A stretch of DNA of 54,375 nt from Ereboglobus sp. (GCA_029974595.1 JARKRC010000038.1:1-54375), one strand, 5' to 3'. Numbered from the stretch's first letter, positions 11,356 through 19,923 are shown. Translations and numbers: made by a program. Notes: generated from the letters alone by a model not told the origin.

Positions 11356-11442
11356 TTATAAAACTCACTAGCCGCGCGAACAGCGATGCGCGGCGGGTGC
11401 GGGTGGAGTGAGTTTTTTTCCGCGCAGGCCGGCGTTTTGCGG

Positions 11443-12486
11443 TCAGGGTTTGTTCATGTCACTGACTGTGGGGCCGTCGATCCAGAGGGCGGGGACGGTC
11501 GTCGTCGAGGGGAGGTCGGGGATGCCGTATTCGTTGCGATAGAGCTGGCCGATCACGAGTTCGATGCCGCGCGCGCCGAGGAGCCGGGGCTGGAGGTTCA
11601 GGCCGGCGCAGGGGATGTCGGGGTTCATCATCGTGTTCAGACAGCAGAAGCCGTGCGTCCCGGGGATTTTCGCGCCGCATTCGCGCATCCAGTCCATCAC
11701 CTCGGTGCGATGGCAGAGCACGACGTCGGGGTTGTGCTTTTTGAACCATTTGGAAAAGCCCGCCCGCTCGATTTCCGGAGGGAGGAAAACGGGGACTTTG
11801 GATTTTTCGTTGTTGTAATAGGTCTGGTGCGACCAGTAGGCGGCTTCCCAGCGGTGGAGGAGGCGGACGTCGTGGTGCTCCTGGAGCACGAGGCCGGGGC
11901 GTTTGTAGCCGAGTTTGTGCAGCCGCTGGAGCGCCATGAGCATGGCGCGGTAGTGGTTGGGGCAGATGTTGTGGAGCGCGGGGTGCTCGATCACGTAGTC
12001 GGTGTAGATGCCGGCGTAGTTTGCCCAGTTGAGCTTGGTGAAGTCGGGGTTCTCGCTCACGGGCAGGATGAACACGCCGCGGATGCCGCGTGACTGGAGG
12101 ATGGTGTCGAGGCGCTGCGGTGTCATGCCGTCGTGACCGACGATGAAGGTCTCGGCCTTGAAGCCGAGTTCCGCCGCGCGCTCGATGGCGCCCTTCGAGA
12201 GTTCGCGGTGGTAGCGGGCGGAGGTGGGGGCGCGGCCGTGCGGGCCGTCGAGGTCGACCATGGCGATGACGCCGCGGAAGGTCGTCGTGCGCGAGCGGCG
12301 CATTTCGGACATGAGCGCGCCGGCGAGCGGGTTGTAATGGTAGCCGGCGGCTTCGGCGGCGGCGCGCACGCGCTGGCGTGTCTCGGGTTTCACGCGCGGG
12401 TTGTCGCGAAGGGCTTCGGAGACCGTCGTGTGGGAGAGGCCGAGTGTTTTGGCGAGGTCGCGGAGGGAAGGGGCTGTGGCTGACAT
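11443..12486 (-). CDS. LacI-family transcriptional regulator
   Basis: DNA-binding regulator of 347 residues. The N-terminal LacI helix-turn-helix is clear: LRDLAKTLGLSHTTVSEALR at about 8-27, then RVRAAAEAAGYHYNPLA, the hinge-proximal signature. A periplasmic-binding-protein-like effector domain fills the rest (GVIAMVDLDG, RGVFILPVSE, GFCCLNTMMNPDIPCAGLNL). It is divergent from the sodium:solute symporter gene, which leads to rhaM and the lyase-family gene. The simplest reading is that it controls that sugar locus and answers to a breakdown product such as rhamnose or a rhamnogalacturonan oligomer. The effector is not deducible from sequence. Confidence 0.93.
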   Translation of the reverse strand: MSATAPSLRDLAKTLGLSHTTVSEALRDNPRVKPETRQRVRAAAEAAGYHYNPLAGALMSEMRRSRTTTFRGVIAMVDLDGPHGRAPTSARYHRELSKGAIERAAELGFKAETFIVGHDGMTPQRLDTILQSRGIRGVFILPVSENPDFTKLNWANYAGIYTDYVIEHPALHNICPNHYRAMLMALQRLHKLGYKRPGLVLQEHHDVRLLHRWEAAYWSHQTYYNNEKSKVPVFLPPEIERAGFSKWFKKHNPDVVLCHRTEVMDWMRECGAKIPGTHGFCCLNTMMNPDIPCAGLNLQPRLLGARGIELVIGQLYRNEYGIPDLPSTTTVPALWIDGPTVSDMNKP

Positions 12487-12627
12487 GGCTGCTTCTTACT
12501 GTCAGAGAGTTCGCAGTTCGCGGAAGACCGCAAGCCTGTTTCAACTCAGGGAGTCCTTGTTGTCGGGGCAGACAGGCGTGGCGCACATGCGTTCCTGTTT
12601 TGCTTTCCGATGACAAGCGCGCATAAT

Positions 12628-12671
12628 AACAAGCCTGCTCATCCGTTCCAAAGGCGTTGCAGCGGCTTGTT
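12628..12671. promoter_or_regulatory. Candidate operator region between lacI-type gene and symporter
   Basis: Within the 234-bp divergent spacer, AACAAGCC (12628-12635) is matched by the inverted GGCTTGTT (12664-12671), 28 bp apart and about 50-93 bp upstream of the symporter start. A related AAGCCTGTTT lies near 12532. A LacI-family site would usually be a tighter palindrome, so this is weak evidence for looping or paired half-sites. No convincing -35/-10 pair stands out. Confidence 0.3.
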
Positions 12672-12720
12672 TCATTTACCTTAAATACAACGCACACTCC
12701 ATCACCTCGCTCCCACATTT

Positions 12721-14889
12721 ATGCACGGCATCCGTTTGATAGACATACTCGTCGTTCTCGCCTACTTCGTGGCGATTGTTTACATAGGCCGCCGTGCCAA
12801 GGCGGCTTCGTCGAAGGGCGAGGAGAGCTACTTCCTCGCGGGCCGCAAGCTGGGCAAGCTCTACCAGGCGTTCCTCAATTTCGGCAACGCCACGGAGCCG
12901 CAGGGCGCGGTGTCGAACGCGAGTTTCGTTTACAGGAGCGGCGCGTCGAATGCGTGGTATTCGTTCCAGACGGTTTTTATCAATCCCTACTACTGGTTCA
13001 TGAATGTGTGGTTCCGCCGCGTGCGTCTGCTGACGATGGCGGATCTTTTCGTGGATCGTTTCAACAGCAAGGGCATGGGGGTGTTTTATTCGATTTTCCA
13101 GATCGGCGTGGCGGTGTTGTTGATCGGCTTCGGCAGTTTCACGGCCTACACAATCACGGCATCGCTCGTCAATAAACCCGATACGTCGTGGACCGCCGGG
13201 GAGCGCGCGGGCGTCGAGGGTTTCCGCGAGATGCGCGCGCTCGAAATACAGCAGCGCGTGTCGCTCATCGCGGCGGAACTGGCGGCGCTGCAGGCCATCG
13301 CGCCGGAGTCGCGCACTGTCGCGCAGACCGCGCGCATCGGCGAGATCACACACGACATGGCGGCAGATGCGGCGAGTTTCAAAAATGTCGCGCCGCTCAC
13401 GCCTGCCCAGGAGCAGCGTCTGGCGGATTTGCGCGACGCGAAGGCGCGCGGCGAGCTTTACAGCAATGTCTCGGTGCTGCGCCCGCCTTTGTATAAAGCG
13501 GGATTTTATATACTCTTCATCGCCGTTGTGGGCGCCTACATGGTGCTCGGCGGGATGCAGGCGGCGGCGGTCGCGGAAGCGCTGCAAGGCACGCTCATCA
13601 TTGTGTTTTCGATTCTGCTCATTCCGACGGGGCTCTACGCGATCGGCGGCTGGAGCCAGCTTGCCGAAAGGGTGCCGACAAAAATGTTCGACCTCTTCGG
13701 CGGCTCGCTGACGGGCTGGAGCATTTTTGCGATCACGCTCGTCAGTCTCATCCAGATGAACGCGCTCAGCCCGAACATGAACATCATGGGCTCGGCGAAA
13801 AACGAAACCGCCGCCCGCATGGGCGTCACCGGTCTCTACGGAAAACGCCTGATGATCATCCTCTGGACGTTTGCCGGACTGATCGCCGCGGCGCTTTTCA
13901 TCGGGCCCGACGCGCTCGCCGATTCGGACACGGCGTGGGGCATGCTTTCCGAAAAACTGCTCGGCCCGATTCCCGGTTTCATCGGACTCATGCTCGCGGG
14001 CGTCATCGCCGGCGTGATGTCGAATCTCGCCGCAAAATCCATCGCCGTCTCCGCGCTTTTCACGCGAAACATCTATCGTGTTTTCAATCCTGCCGCGAGC
14101 GAGGCGAAGGCGGTGTTTGTTGCGCGCTGCACGATTTGCGCGGTGCTCGTCATCGGCCTGCTCGCGGCGACCACGATGAAGGACATGATGGCGGTCGTGA
14201 AACTCGTCATCACGGTGAACGTGCCCTTTGGCGTGCTCATCATGGTGATGTTTTTCTGGCGCAGGGTGACGCTGCCCGCCGCGTGGACATCGATCATTCT
14301 CGCGATTTCGCTCAATGTCGCATTCCCGATCATCGCGCCGTGGATTCCCGCGATGACGAACAGCCAGACGCTCGCCATTTCCTCCGTCGAAAAAGACGGC
14401 AAGCCCGCGCCGGTGTATTGGGAAGTCGTCACCCGCGTGAACAAGGACGACCCGAACAGCCTGCTGAAAGGCAGCGGACGTTTCGACATGGAAAACTACA
14501 TGGCCACCAAGCTCGGCATCGTGGATTCCGCGCAAATGTCCGCGCGCAATCGCGAGAACCTCCGTTACTACGTGGACGCGCTGCTGCCGTTCCTCGTGCT
14601 CGTCGGCATGAGCCTCGTGACGCGCAACCGCAATCCGCAGCAGGTCGATTTCTTCTACGGAAAAATGAAGACGCCCGTCGGCGACACGCCGGAGCTCGAA
14701 GCGCAGGCCATCGAGGAAACGCGCCGCAACCCGCGCCGCTTCGACCACACCAAGCTCTTTGGCAAAAACTCCTCCTGGGAGTTCGGCAAGTGGGACAAAC
14801 AGGACACCGTGGGATTCATCGCGTGTTGCGCCGCTTCCGGTGCCATCATCGCGCTCTTCTGGGGCCTCCTCAAACTCGCCTCGGGCTAA
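12721..14889 (+). CDS. Sodium:solute symporter (SSS family), probable sugar uptake
   Basis: Inner-membrane transporter of 722 residues. The N-terminus (IRLIDILVVLAYFVAIVYIGRR) and the motif ESYFLAGRKLGKLYQAF are typical of SSS proteins, as is GLMLAGVIAGVMSNLAAK. At least 13 hydrophobic segments are visible. Two soluble insertions are notable. About 105 charged, helix-rich residues (150-255) interrupt the early membrane core. A second region of about 70 residues (547-615) precedes the last membrane segments. Family members normally have about 500-600 residues, so both contribute to the extra length. It is first in an apparent unit with rhaM (69 bp downstream) and the lyase-family gene. The substrate is inferred to be rhamnose or a rhamnose-containing fragment from that context. 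Confidence 0.9.
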   Translation: MHGIRLIDILVVLAYFVAIVYIGRRAKAASSKGEESYFLAGRKLGKLYQAFLNFGNATEPQGAVSNASFVYRSGASNAWYSFQTVFINPYYWFMNVWFRRVRLLTMADLFVDRFNSKGMGVFYSIFQIGVAVLLIGFGSFTAYTITASLVNKPDTSWTAGERAGVEGFREMRALEIQQRVSLIAAELAALQAIAPESRTVAQTARIGEITHDMAADAASFKNVAPLTPAQEQRLADLRDAKARGELYSNVSVLRPPLYKAGFYILFIAVVGAYMVLGGMQAAAVAEALQGTLIIVFSILLIPTGLYAIGGWSQLAERVPTKMFDLFGGSLTGWSIFAITLVSLIQMNALSPNMNIMGSAKNETAARMGVTGLYGKRLMIILWTFAGLIAAALFIGPDALADSDTAWGMLSEKLLGPIPGFIGLMLAGVIAGVMSNLAAKSIAVSALFTRNIYRVFNPAASEAKAVFVARCTICAVLVIGLLAATTMKDMMAVVKLVITVNVPFGVLIMVMFFWRRVTLPAAWTSIILAISLNVAFPIIAPWIPAMTNSQTLAISSVEKDGKPAPVYWEVVTRVNKDDPNSLLKGSGRFDMENYMATKLGIVDSAQMSARNRENLRYYVDALLPFLVLVGMSLVTRNRNPQQVDFFYGKMKTPVGDTPELEAQAIEETRRNPRRFDHTKLFGKNSSWEFGKWDKQDTVGFIACCAASGAIIALFWGLLKLASG

Positions 14890-14895
14890 AACATT

Positions 14896-14939
14896 TTCGA
14901 CTTAAATCGACTCCCATCGACTTAAATCGACCTAAATCG
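14896..14939. repeat. Short tandem repeat with near-palindromic TCGACTTAAATCGA units
   Basis: TCGACTTAAATCGAC appears at 14897-14911 and again at 14917-14931. A truncated third unit (TCGACCTAAATCG) overlaps the end of the second, giving a 20-bp period. Each unit is almost its own reverse complement. It fills the spacer between the symporter stop and the rhaM start. Confidence 0.6.
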
Positions 14940-14958
14940 CATCCATTCCGCATTTCCA

Positions 14959-15273
14959 ATGATCCGAAAAGCCTTTCTCATGAGCGTGCATCCCGGCCAG
15001 GAGGCCGAGTATCAACGCCGCCACAGCCCGATCTGGGCCGATCTCGCGGCCGAGCTGAAAAGCCACGGCAGCCATAATTACTCGATCTTCCTCGACCCGA
15101 AAACGCACCAGCTCTTCGGCTACGTCGAAATCGAAAGCGAGGAGCGCTGGGCGCAAGTCGCGCAAACCGACGCCTGCCAGCGCTGGTGGAAATTCATGGG
15201 CGACATCATGCCGAGCAATCCCGACAACAGCCCCGTCTCGCGCGACCTGAAGGAAGTTTTCCACCTCGCCTGA
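14959..15273 (+). CDS. rhaM: L-rhamnose mutarotase
   Basis: RhaM interconverts the alpha and beta anomers of L-rhamnose so that the isomerase receives its preferred form. The 104-residue protein has exactly the E. coli length and a very similar sequence. It has MIRKAF at the start, [10 protein letters not shown] with Y18 and H22 (the known catalytic pair), [23 protein letters not shown], then [20 protein letters not shown] with the paired tryptophans W76/W77. It lies between the symporter and the lyase-family gene on the same strand and is the best evidence that this locus handles rhamnose. No rhamnose isomerase, kinase or aldolase gene is present in the window. Confidence 0.96.
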   Translation: MIRKAFLMSVHPGQEAEYQRRHSPIWADLAAELKSHGSHNYSIFLDPKTHQLFGYVEIESEERWAQVAQTDACQRWWKFMGDIMPSNPDNSPVSRDLKEVFHLA

Positions 15274-15384
15274 AATAAAAAAGCCTTTTGAACCGCGAAG
15301 GACGCGAAACACGCCGGGAAAACAGAACGCAAACGCCCTGATTTTCTTGGAGCCCTCCCGCGCTCTTTGCCCTTTGTTTATATC

Positions 15385-18219
15385 ATGAAAAACAACGCAA
15401 CCACCTCGCTTACCCGCCGCTCCTTCGTCAAAAATGCCGCGCTTGCCGCCGCGACCGTGCCGCTGGCCTCAACGCTTTTGCGCGGCACAAACACAAGGCC
15501 GCCCGCGATTGCAATGCCCGGCTCCATTCCGAAAAATGCTAAGGGCATCCGCTGGCTCAATGGCTCTCCGCCCGCAATCAACATTGGTGCGACCTTCGGC
15601 ACGCCGTGGCCGATGGGCGCGGCGCCGAGGGATACGGCATTCGCGCTCCGCGACGCCTCCGGGAAATCCATCCCCGTGCAGACATGGACAACCGCATGGT
15701 GGCCCGACGGCTCGATCAAGTGGACGGCCTCCGCCGTGCCCGCCGGCATCAAAATCGACAACGATCTCGACCTCGCGCCCGGCACGCCCGCCGTGCCGGC
15801 GAAAGCCGTCACCGCGCGCGACGGCGGCGGCGCAATCGAAGTCGATACGGGCCTCATCCGCTGCGCCATCGCCAAATCCGGCGGCGTGCTGGTGCCGAAA
15901 ATCACGCGCGATGGAAAAGACGTTTTGGTCAATGGCCGTCTCGTCGCGCTCAGCTCCGCCGCGCCCGATCTCGACGGAGCCGCCGGGACGCAGTCGACGA
16001 TTGCGTTCCAAAGTGAAATCATCGCCGTCACCGTCGAACAAAGCGGTCCCGTCCGCGCGGTCGTGAAAATCGAGGGCCGCCACGCCGGCTCCGGACGCGC
16101 GTGGCTGCCGTTCGCCGTGCGGCTTTATTTCTACGCCGGCGGCGACTGCGTGCGCATGATGCACAGTTTTGTTTTCGATGGCGATGCGGAGAAGGATTTC
16201 ATTCGCGGTCTCGGCGTGCGCTTCGAGGTGCCGATGACCGATCTCCTTTACGATCGCCACATCCGCTACGTCGGTGAGGGGCGCGGCCTCTGGGCCGAGG
16301 CGGTGCAGGGTCTCACCGGCCTCCGCCGCGACCCCGACACGCGCGCGAGCAATGGAAAAATCAAGACCGCGCAAATCGCCGGCCTCGCGTGTCCGCCCGT
16401 GAGCGAGTTCAACACACAAGTCAGCGAGCGCCTCCAGTATATTCCCGCTTGGGGCGACACCACGCTCGTGCAGCCCGCCGCCAACGCCTTCACGATTCGC
16501 AAACGCACGAAGGCCGGACACGGCTGGGTCGATGTCGATCAAGGCACGCGGGCCTCCGGCGTGGGCTGCATCGGCGGCGCAAAAGGGGGCGGCGTTGTCT
16601 TCGGCCTCCGCGATTTCTGGCAGCGCCATCCCGTGCAACTCGACGTGCGCAACGCCCACACCGACGCCGCCGAAGTCACCGTCTGGATGTATTCGCACGA
16701 AGTGCCCGCGATGGACCTGCGCTTTTATCACGACGGCATGGGCATGGACACCTTCAAGAAACAATACGACGGCGGCCTCGCCATCACCTACGAGGATTAC
16801 GAGCCCGGCTACGGCGACGCGCACGGCATCGCGCGCACGAGCGAGTTGTTCCTGTGGGCCGTCACCGCGACGCCCTCGCGCGACGCGATTGCGGACATGG
16901 CCGCGCTCGTCCGCGACCCCGCGCACCTCATCTGCCCGCCCGCGCGCATCCACGCAGCGAAAGTTTTTGGCGACATCTGGGGACTCGTTGACCGCTCCAC
17001 GCCCGCCAAGTCCGCGCTCGAAGAGCGCCTCGACTGGCAGATCGATTATTACAAAAAACAAATCGGCCAGCGCCACTGGTATGGCTTCTGGAATTACGGC
17101 GACGTGATGCACTCCTACGACCGCGACCGCCATGTGTGGAAATACGACGTCGGCGGTTTCGCGTGGGACAACTCCGAGCTCTCCACCGACCTCTGGCTCT
17201 GGCAATATTACCTGCGCACGGGCCGCGCCGATGTCTTCCGCCTCGCCGAGGCCATGACCCGCCACACCGGCGAAGTTGACACCTATCACGCGGGTCGTTT
17301 CGCCGGACTCGGCACGCGCCACAACGTCCAGCATTGGGGCTGCTCCGCGAAACAGGTTCGCATCAGCACCGCCGCCTACCGCCGCATCTACTACTATCTC
17401 ACCGCCGACGAGCGCGTGGGCGACCTCATGCGCGAACTCCTCGACGTTGACAAAAAGCTCAACGACATCGATCCCGCCCGCAAATTGGAAAATGCCACCC
17501 CGCTCGGCGGCTACGATTCGCGCGTCAGCTTCGGCACCGACTGGGCCAACCTCGCCGCCGCATGGCTCACCGAATGGGAGCGCGGAGGCGACGCCAAGTA
17601 TCGCGACAAACTCCTCCGCGGCATGCGCGATTGGGGCAGAATGCCGCTGGGCTTTTTCACGAGCGACCGCTACGGCTACAAAATCGCCGACGGCAGCCTC
17701 GAACCCCTCACCGTGCGCGGACGTCCCGGCGGCAGCGACAAACCCATCGGCGTTTCGCATCTTGATTCCGTTTTCGGCGCGGTCGAAACCTTTGCCGAAC
17801 TCATCCAGCTCACCGAGGGTCAGCCCGAATATGCGGGTTTCAAAAAAGCGTGGCTCCAATATTGCACGCTCTACAACGCCCCGAAGGACGAACAGGAGGC
17901 GGCCCTTGGCGCGCCGATCCGCGGCGGCAGCCTCGCGCAAGCCCACTCGCGCCTCACGGCCTACGCCGCAAAGATGACGGGCGACAAAAAACTCGCCGCC
18001 CGCGCCTGGCGAGAGTTCTACCGCAGCGACGCCGCCGACCACGGCGATTCCTCCAACACGCGCGAAACGCTGAAAACACAGCGCATCGAAGGCCCGGCCG
18101 TCCTGAATCCCATCGACGAAACGAGCTGGGTTTCCACCAACGACAGCGCCCAATGGGGCCTCGCCGCCATCCAGTGCCTTGCCCTCATCGGCGACCACGC
18201 GCCGGAAGGAAAGCGGTAG
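15385..18219 (+). CDS. Tat-exported exo-rhamnogalacturonan lyase-family protein (PL26/YetA-like)
   Basis: The 944-residue protein starts at 15385 with a twin-arginine signal (LTRRSFVKNAALAAATVPLA); an ATG 18 bp earlier is in frame but adds nothing useful. It resembles the PcRGLX/YetA-like family: an N-terminal beta-rich part (about 40-330), a middle beta part, and a C-terminal alpha/alpha-barrel-like part. Conserved stretches I recognise include GFWNYGDVMHSYD, WDNSELSTDLWLW, RHTGEVDTYH, GTRHNVQHWGCSAKQ and RIYYYLTADERVGDL. Family members cleave rhamnogalacturonan backbones exolytically or are uncharacterised relatives. The association with rhaM, a sugar symporter and a LacI regulator supports export to the periplasm to release rhamnose-containing units. 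The call relies on remembered family motifs and should be read as lyase family, activity inferred. Its stop codon lies inside a long inverted repeat. Confidence 0.75.
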   Translation: MKNNATTSLTRRSFVKNAALAAATVPLASTLLRGTNTRPPAIAMPGSIPKNAKGIRWLNGSPPAINIGATFGTPWPMGAAPRDTAFALRDASGKSIPVQTWTTAWWPDGSIKWTASAVPAGIKIDNDLDLAPGTPAVPAKAVTARDGGGAIEVDTGLIRCAIAKSGGVLVPKITRDGKDVLVNGRLVALSSAAPDLDGAAGTQSTIAFQSEIIAVTVEQSGPVRAVVKIEGRHAGSGRAWLPFAVRLYFYAGGDCVRMMHSFVFDGDAEKDFIRGLGVRFEVPMTDLLYDRHIRYVGEGRGLWAEAVQGLTGLRRDPDTRASNGKIKTAQIAGLACPPVSEFNTQVSERLQYIPAWGDTTLVQPAANAFTIRKRTKAGHGWVDVDQGTRASGVGCIGGAKGGGVVFGLRDFWQRHPVQLDVRNAHTDAAEVTVWMYSHEVPAMDLRFYHDGMGMDTFKKQYDGGLAITYEDYEPGYGDAHGIARTSELFLWAVTATPSRDAIADMAALVRDPAHLICPPARIHAAKVFGDIWGLVDRSTPAKSALEERLDWQIDYYKKQIGQRHWYGFWNYGDVMHSYDRDRHVWKYDVGGFAWDNSELSTDLWLWQYYLRTGRADVFRLAEAMTRHTGEVDTYHAGRFAGLGTRHNVQHWGCSAKQVRISTAAYRRIYYYLTADERVGDLMRELLDVDKKLNDIDPARKLENATPLGGYDSRVSFGTDWANLAAAWLTEWERGGDAKYRDKLLRGMRDWGRMPLGFFTSDRYGYKIADGSLEPLTVRGRPGGSDKPIGVSHLDSVFGAVETFAELIQLTEGQPEYAGFKKAWLQYCTLYNAPKDEQEAALGAPIRGGSLAQAHSRLTAYAAKMTGDKKLAARAWREFYRSDAADHGDSSNTRETLKTQRIEGPAVLNPIDETSWVSTNDSAQWGLAAIQCLALIGDHAPEGKR

Positions 18220-18296
18220 GGCGAAGCCTCCGGCTGAGCCGAAAAACGTTCATATGCGAAAATCGTTTTCGGCTCAGCCGGAGGCTTCGCCCTACC
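18215..18296. repeat. 33-bp near-perfect inverted repeat overlapping the lyase-gene stop codon
   Basis: The left arm (18215-18248, starting GGTAGGGCGAAGCCTCC) and the right arm (18264-18296, ending GGAGGCTTCGCCCTACC) are complementary over 33 positions with a single extra A. The loop is about 15 bp. The TAG stop of the lyase-family gene (18217-18219) is inside the left arm. It separates two convergent genes and could halt transcription from both sides, but neither side has a T-run. It may instead be an inserted repeat that supplied the stop codon. Confidence 0.8.
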
Positions 18297-18334
18297 AAAG
18301 GCATCCATGATGCAAATCTCGTTCACGACAGGTG

Positions 18335-19507
18335 TCACACGATCAGCATGGCGTCGCCGTAGCTGAAGAAGCGGTATTCCTTCGCGATGGCTTCGGCGTA
18401 GATTTCGCGCATCCAGCCGATGCCGTCGGTCGAACCGGGTGCGAGAAACGCCGAGACGAGGCAGAGGAGCGTGGAGCGGGGCTGGTGGAAATTGGTGATG
18501 AGCGCATCGACTCCGGCGAACGTTGACGGCGGATAAATGTAGAGCGCGGCTTCGCTGGTGAACGAAGCCGGGGGAATGTGGAGTGCGGAGTGCGGAATGC
18601 GGAATGAAGACGGCGGGGATACCGCGTCGTCGGTGCTGGCGCTGGCTGTTGCGGTGGCGTCGGCGGAGTGTTTGCGGAAAAAATCCTCGATGGTGCGCAC
18701 GCTCGTGGTGCCGACGGCGATGCGGCGGCCGCGGGGGACGAGCAGGGCTTGCTGCGTAGCGGCGGGGATTTCGTAGATTTCGCGATGGATGGGATGCTCC
18801 TCGATGGTTGGCGTTTCGATGGGTTTGAAGGTGCCTAGGCCGACGTGCAGCGTGATGTCGGCGGTCGCGACGCCGTCGTCGGCGAGGCGGGCGAGAAGCT
18901 CGGGCGTGAAATGGAGCCCGGCGGTCGGCGCGGCGACGGCGACCTGCCGGTCGCGCGCGGCATAGACGGTTTGGTAGCGTTCGCGATCGACGGCGCGGAT
19001 GGCAGGCGTGTTGTGCACGGCGTCGCGGTTGATGTAGGGCGGAAGCGGAATGTCGCCGAGGCGGTTGGCGATGGCGGCGATGGGTTCGGCGCCGGCGGTT
19101 TCGAAGCGGATGAGTCCTGCCCCCTCGGCGTTTTTTTCGAGGACGTGTCCGGTGAAATCGGCGTCGTGTGAAAAGGTCGCTCCGGCGGGAAGTTTTTTGC
19201 CGGGACGCAGAAGGCACCACCAAGTGTTTTCGCCACGCGCGGGTTCGGGGCGGAGAAGAAAACACTCGACCGCGCCGCCGGTGGGCCGGCGCGCGTGGAG
19301 ACGCGCGGGGAGGACGGCGGCGTTGTTGCGAAAAAGCGTGTCGGTGGGGCGCAGGAAGCGCGGCAGGTCGGCGAAAGTGGCGTGCGTCAGCGTGTGCGCG
19401 GCGCGGTCAACGACGAGCAGGCGTGAGGCATCGCGGCGCGCGGCGGGCGTTTGCGCGATGAGTCGCGGCGGAAGCTGATAGTCGAAGAGATCAGTGGAAA
19501 GAGACAC
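18335..19507 (-). CDS. queA: S-adenosylmethionine:tRNA ribosyltransferase-isomerase
   Basis: QueA transfers the ribosyl part of S-adenosylmethionine to preQ1 in tRNA, giving epoxyqueuosine. The protein starts with GTG at 19507 (then SLSTDLFDYQLPPRLIAQTP, the family start) and has 390 residues against about 350 usually. Hallmarks are SRLLVVDR, TLFRNNAAVLPARL, APTAGLHFTPELL, HVGLGTFKPI, EEHPIHREIYEI, AVGTTSVRTIEDF and ITNFHQPRSTLLCLVSAF. Between TTSVRTIEDFF and the conserved YIYPPSTF is an extra stretch of about 40 residues, Ala/Thr/Ser-rich and then SSFRIPHSALHIP. The latter is the translation of a short DNA repeat also found just upstream of this gene. The frame stays open across it, so the enzyme may tolerate the insertion. 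Confidence 0.93.
   Translation of the reverse strand: MSLSTDLFDYQLPPRLIAQTPAARRDASRLLVVDRAAHTLTHATFADLPRFLRPTDTLFRNNAAVLPARLHARRPTGGAVECFLLRPEPARGENTWWCLLRPGKKLPAGATFSHDADFTGHVLEKNAEGAGLIRFETAGAEPIAAIANRLGDIPLPPYINRDAVHNTPAIRAVDRERYQTVYAARDRQVAVAAPTAGLHFTPELLARLADDGVATADITLHVGLGTFKPIETPTIEEHPIHREIYEIPAATQQALLVPRGRRIAVGTTSVRTIEDFFRKHSADATATASASTDDAVSPPSSFRIPHSALHIPPASFTSEAALYIYPPSTFAGVDALITNFHQPRSTLLCLVSAFLAPGSTDGIGWMREIYAEAIAKEYRFFSYGDAMLIV
18573..18611. repeat. GGAATGCGGAATGAAG repeat inside queA
   Basis: GAATGTGGAGTGCGGAGTGC, then GGAATGCGGAATGAAGA, closely matches 19512-19550 upstream of queA (GAATGTGGAATGCGGATTTC then GGAATGCGGAATGAAGA). A weaker relative lies near 1679-1700. In queA it is read as residues of about 300-312, SSFRIPHSALHIP, without breaking the frame. 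Confidence 0.7.
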
Positions 19508-19843
19508 GGTGAGAATGTGGAATGCGGATTTCGGAATGCGGAATGAAGAGAGGCAAGCGGCAAGAATTTTCGGCGTGGTGCGGAATGGGGAAAAGAAATA
19601 ACACAGAGAGCGCGGAGGAACACAGAGGTTGGGAGGCATGAACGACTCCAAGCGTCCCGATGCGAGGGCACTTTTTTGGAGCAGAGGCTTGAGACGCTGA
19701 GAAGTTTCCGACCTTCGGACGGACCTCCCAAAACTCTGTGATGTTCGGTGACCTCTGTGTTCCAATCAGACTGATGCAGGTTCGCATGGATTTGGGCTTG
19801 CGCTTGGCGGCGGGGCGAGTTTCCTCGCAGTCCTTAATTTTTC
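19508..19843. repeat. Gene-free queA-tRNA spacer with two repeat families
   Basis: These 336 bp hold no convincing gene. They contain the GGAATGCGGAATGAAG repeat (19512-19550) and an inverted-repeat element at 19600-19763. The ends of that element are AACACAGAGAGCGCGG ... GGAACACAGAGG on the left and CTCTGTGATG ... CCTCTGTGTTCC on the right. The centre has an imperfect palindrome around TTCCGACCTTCGGACGGA. The queA promoter should lie in the left part and the tRNA promoter in the last 80 bp. Confidence 0.55.
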
Positions 19844-19919
19844 GCCGAGCTAGCTCAGTTGGTAGAGCAATGCTTTCGTAAAGCATGGGTCGTCGGTTCA
19901 AGTCCGATGCTCGGCTCCA
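19844..19919 (+). tRNA. tRNA-Thr (anticodon CGT)
   Basis: A complete cloverleaf can be folded by hand. The acceptor stem GCCGAGC pairs with GCTCGGC. The D-arm is GCTCAGTTGGTAGAGC. The anticodon stem ATGCT/AGCAT encloses the loop TTCGTAA with anticodon CGT. The T-arm is GTCGG-TTCAAGT-CCGAT. The 3' end TCCA means CCA is encoded. It reads the threonine codon ACG. Confidence 0.95.
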
Positions 19920-19923
19920 GTCT

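Noticed and set aside
12676-14748. A 690-residue minus-strand frame over the symporter gene
   Set aside because: Arg/His/Glu-rich composition, no domains, and it covers a clear transporter gene.
15469-18198. A 909-residue open frame antisense to the lyase-family gene
   Set aside because: Its length follows from GC-rich codon bias on the other strand. It has no family motifs and no plausible start context, while the plus-strand gene has strong motifs.
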